Source: Prado023 sp032123675
GTDB taxonomy: Bacteria > Actinomycetota > Actinomycetes > S36-B12 > CAIYMF01
Reading direction: 5' to 3'
DNA length: 5,844 bases
Assembly: GCA_032123675.1 (NCBI GenBank)
Contig: JAQBEX010000017.1
Coordinates: 1 to 5,844 of the forward strand
The notes below the pieces were generated by a model. It had not been told where the DNA came from. It was given only the letters and a program-made list of their open reading frames with translations, and made no database searches. The translations under genes and the position numbers were made by a program. This document shows, piece by piece, positions 5,657 to 5,844 of the stretch (its first letter is position 1; the number at the start of each line of letters is the position of its first letter).

Positions 5657-5844
5657 GTGACCAGCAGCACTCTTGACCAGACCCGGGTGGTGGACCCGCG
5701 GGCGATCGGGGCGCTGCCGGATGCGTCGTGCGAGGTCGCTGACCTGTGGGCCCGGGCCGGGTCAGTGACCGGCGCAGACCTGCCCGTGATGGGACTCGCG
5801 GCCGGGGATCGCCCAGTCGCGGATGTGGAGGTCCTGGCCGGCAC
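5657..5844 (+). CDS. N-terminal fragment of an unidentified, probably DNA-damage-inducible protein (cut by window end)
   Basis: I do not recognise this protein from the 62 residues present. It begins MTSSTLDQTRVVDPRAIGAL, followed by a mildly acidic, Ala/Val/Gly-rich segment containing two Trp-free hydrophobic stretches and one Trp (residue 33); there is no signal peptide or membrane segment. The frame stays open to the window edge. GTG at 5657 is preferred because six G's (5647-5652) sit 4 bases upstream as a possible ribosome binding site. An in-frame ATG at 5645 would add four residues (MGGP) but is directly abutted by AGGTGG with no spacer. The gene is divergent from rpe and stands behind a PafBC-type promoter with a LexA box. 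In mycobacteria that promoter class includes several 13E12/DUF222 HNH endonuclease-like genes, so this is one candidate identity; other repair or recombination proteins are equally possible. Confidence 0.6.
   Translation, partial: MTSSTLDQTRVVDPRAIGALPDASCEVADLWARAGSVTGADLPVMGLAAGDRPVADVEVLAG

Noticed and set aside
5494..5844. A 116-codon minus-strand open frame entering from the right edge and overlapping the divergent region.
   Set aside because: Its translation is Pro/Thr/Arg-rich without recognisable motifs. It would run through the damage promoter and antisense to the plus-strand gene, which has the better regulatory context.

Overview
The window is high-GC DNA with GTG/ATG starts, short 4-base gene overlaps and protein sequences that read as typical Actinobacteria. 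Examples are the long-form HisG with an ALG..NKGAL-type N-terminus, HisE with EEISQLLYH, RibBA with RGHEGRGIGL, and RibH with SSWH and EDKG. The order rpe-ribD-ribE-ribBA-ribH-hisE-hisG is one I associate with Nocardioidaceae/Propionibacteriales relatives. That genus-level placement is inference only.

Layout. From 5473 down to 3, seven genes lie head to tail on the minus strand: rpe, ribD, ribE (riboflavin synthase), ribBA, ribH, hisE and hisG. Three junctions are 4-base stop/start overlaps (rpe/ribD, ribE/ribBA, ribBA/ribH). The other three are gaps of 45, 21 and 26 bases (ribD/ribE, ribH/hisE, hisE/hisG). All seven genes look intact and carry the expected catalytic residues. The only notable departure is a roughly 80-residue low-complexity extension at the N-terminus of RibBA. 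No gap exceeds 300 bases and no RNA genes, IS elements or CRISPR arrays were seen.

How the genes fit. RibA (from GTP), RibB (from ribulose-5-phosphate), RibD, RibH and RibE together make the complete route to riboflavin, apart from the phosphatase step. Rpe interconverts ribulose-5-phosphate, the RibB substrate, with xylulose-5-phosphate. HisG and HisE carry out the first two steps of histidine synthesis, starting from PRPP and ATP. The cluster therefore groups enzymes that draw on pentose-phosphate and purine pools. I see no FMN riboswitch before any rib gene.

The 183-base region 5474-5656 separates rpe from a divergent plus-strand gene that runs off the right edge (5657 onward). On the plus strand it holds what looks like a two-layer DNA-damage promoter. 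There is a RecA-NDp/PafBC-type element (TTGTCGGAG, 8 bases, TAGTGT) and, abutting its -10, an actinobacterial LexA (SOS) box with one mismatch. The encoded 62 residues do not identify the protein. The promoter type suggests a damage-induced gene, possibly a 13E12/DUF222 HNH protein. This right edge is the most interesting part of the window; the rest is well-conserved core metabolism.
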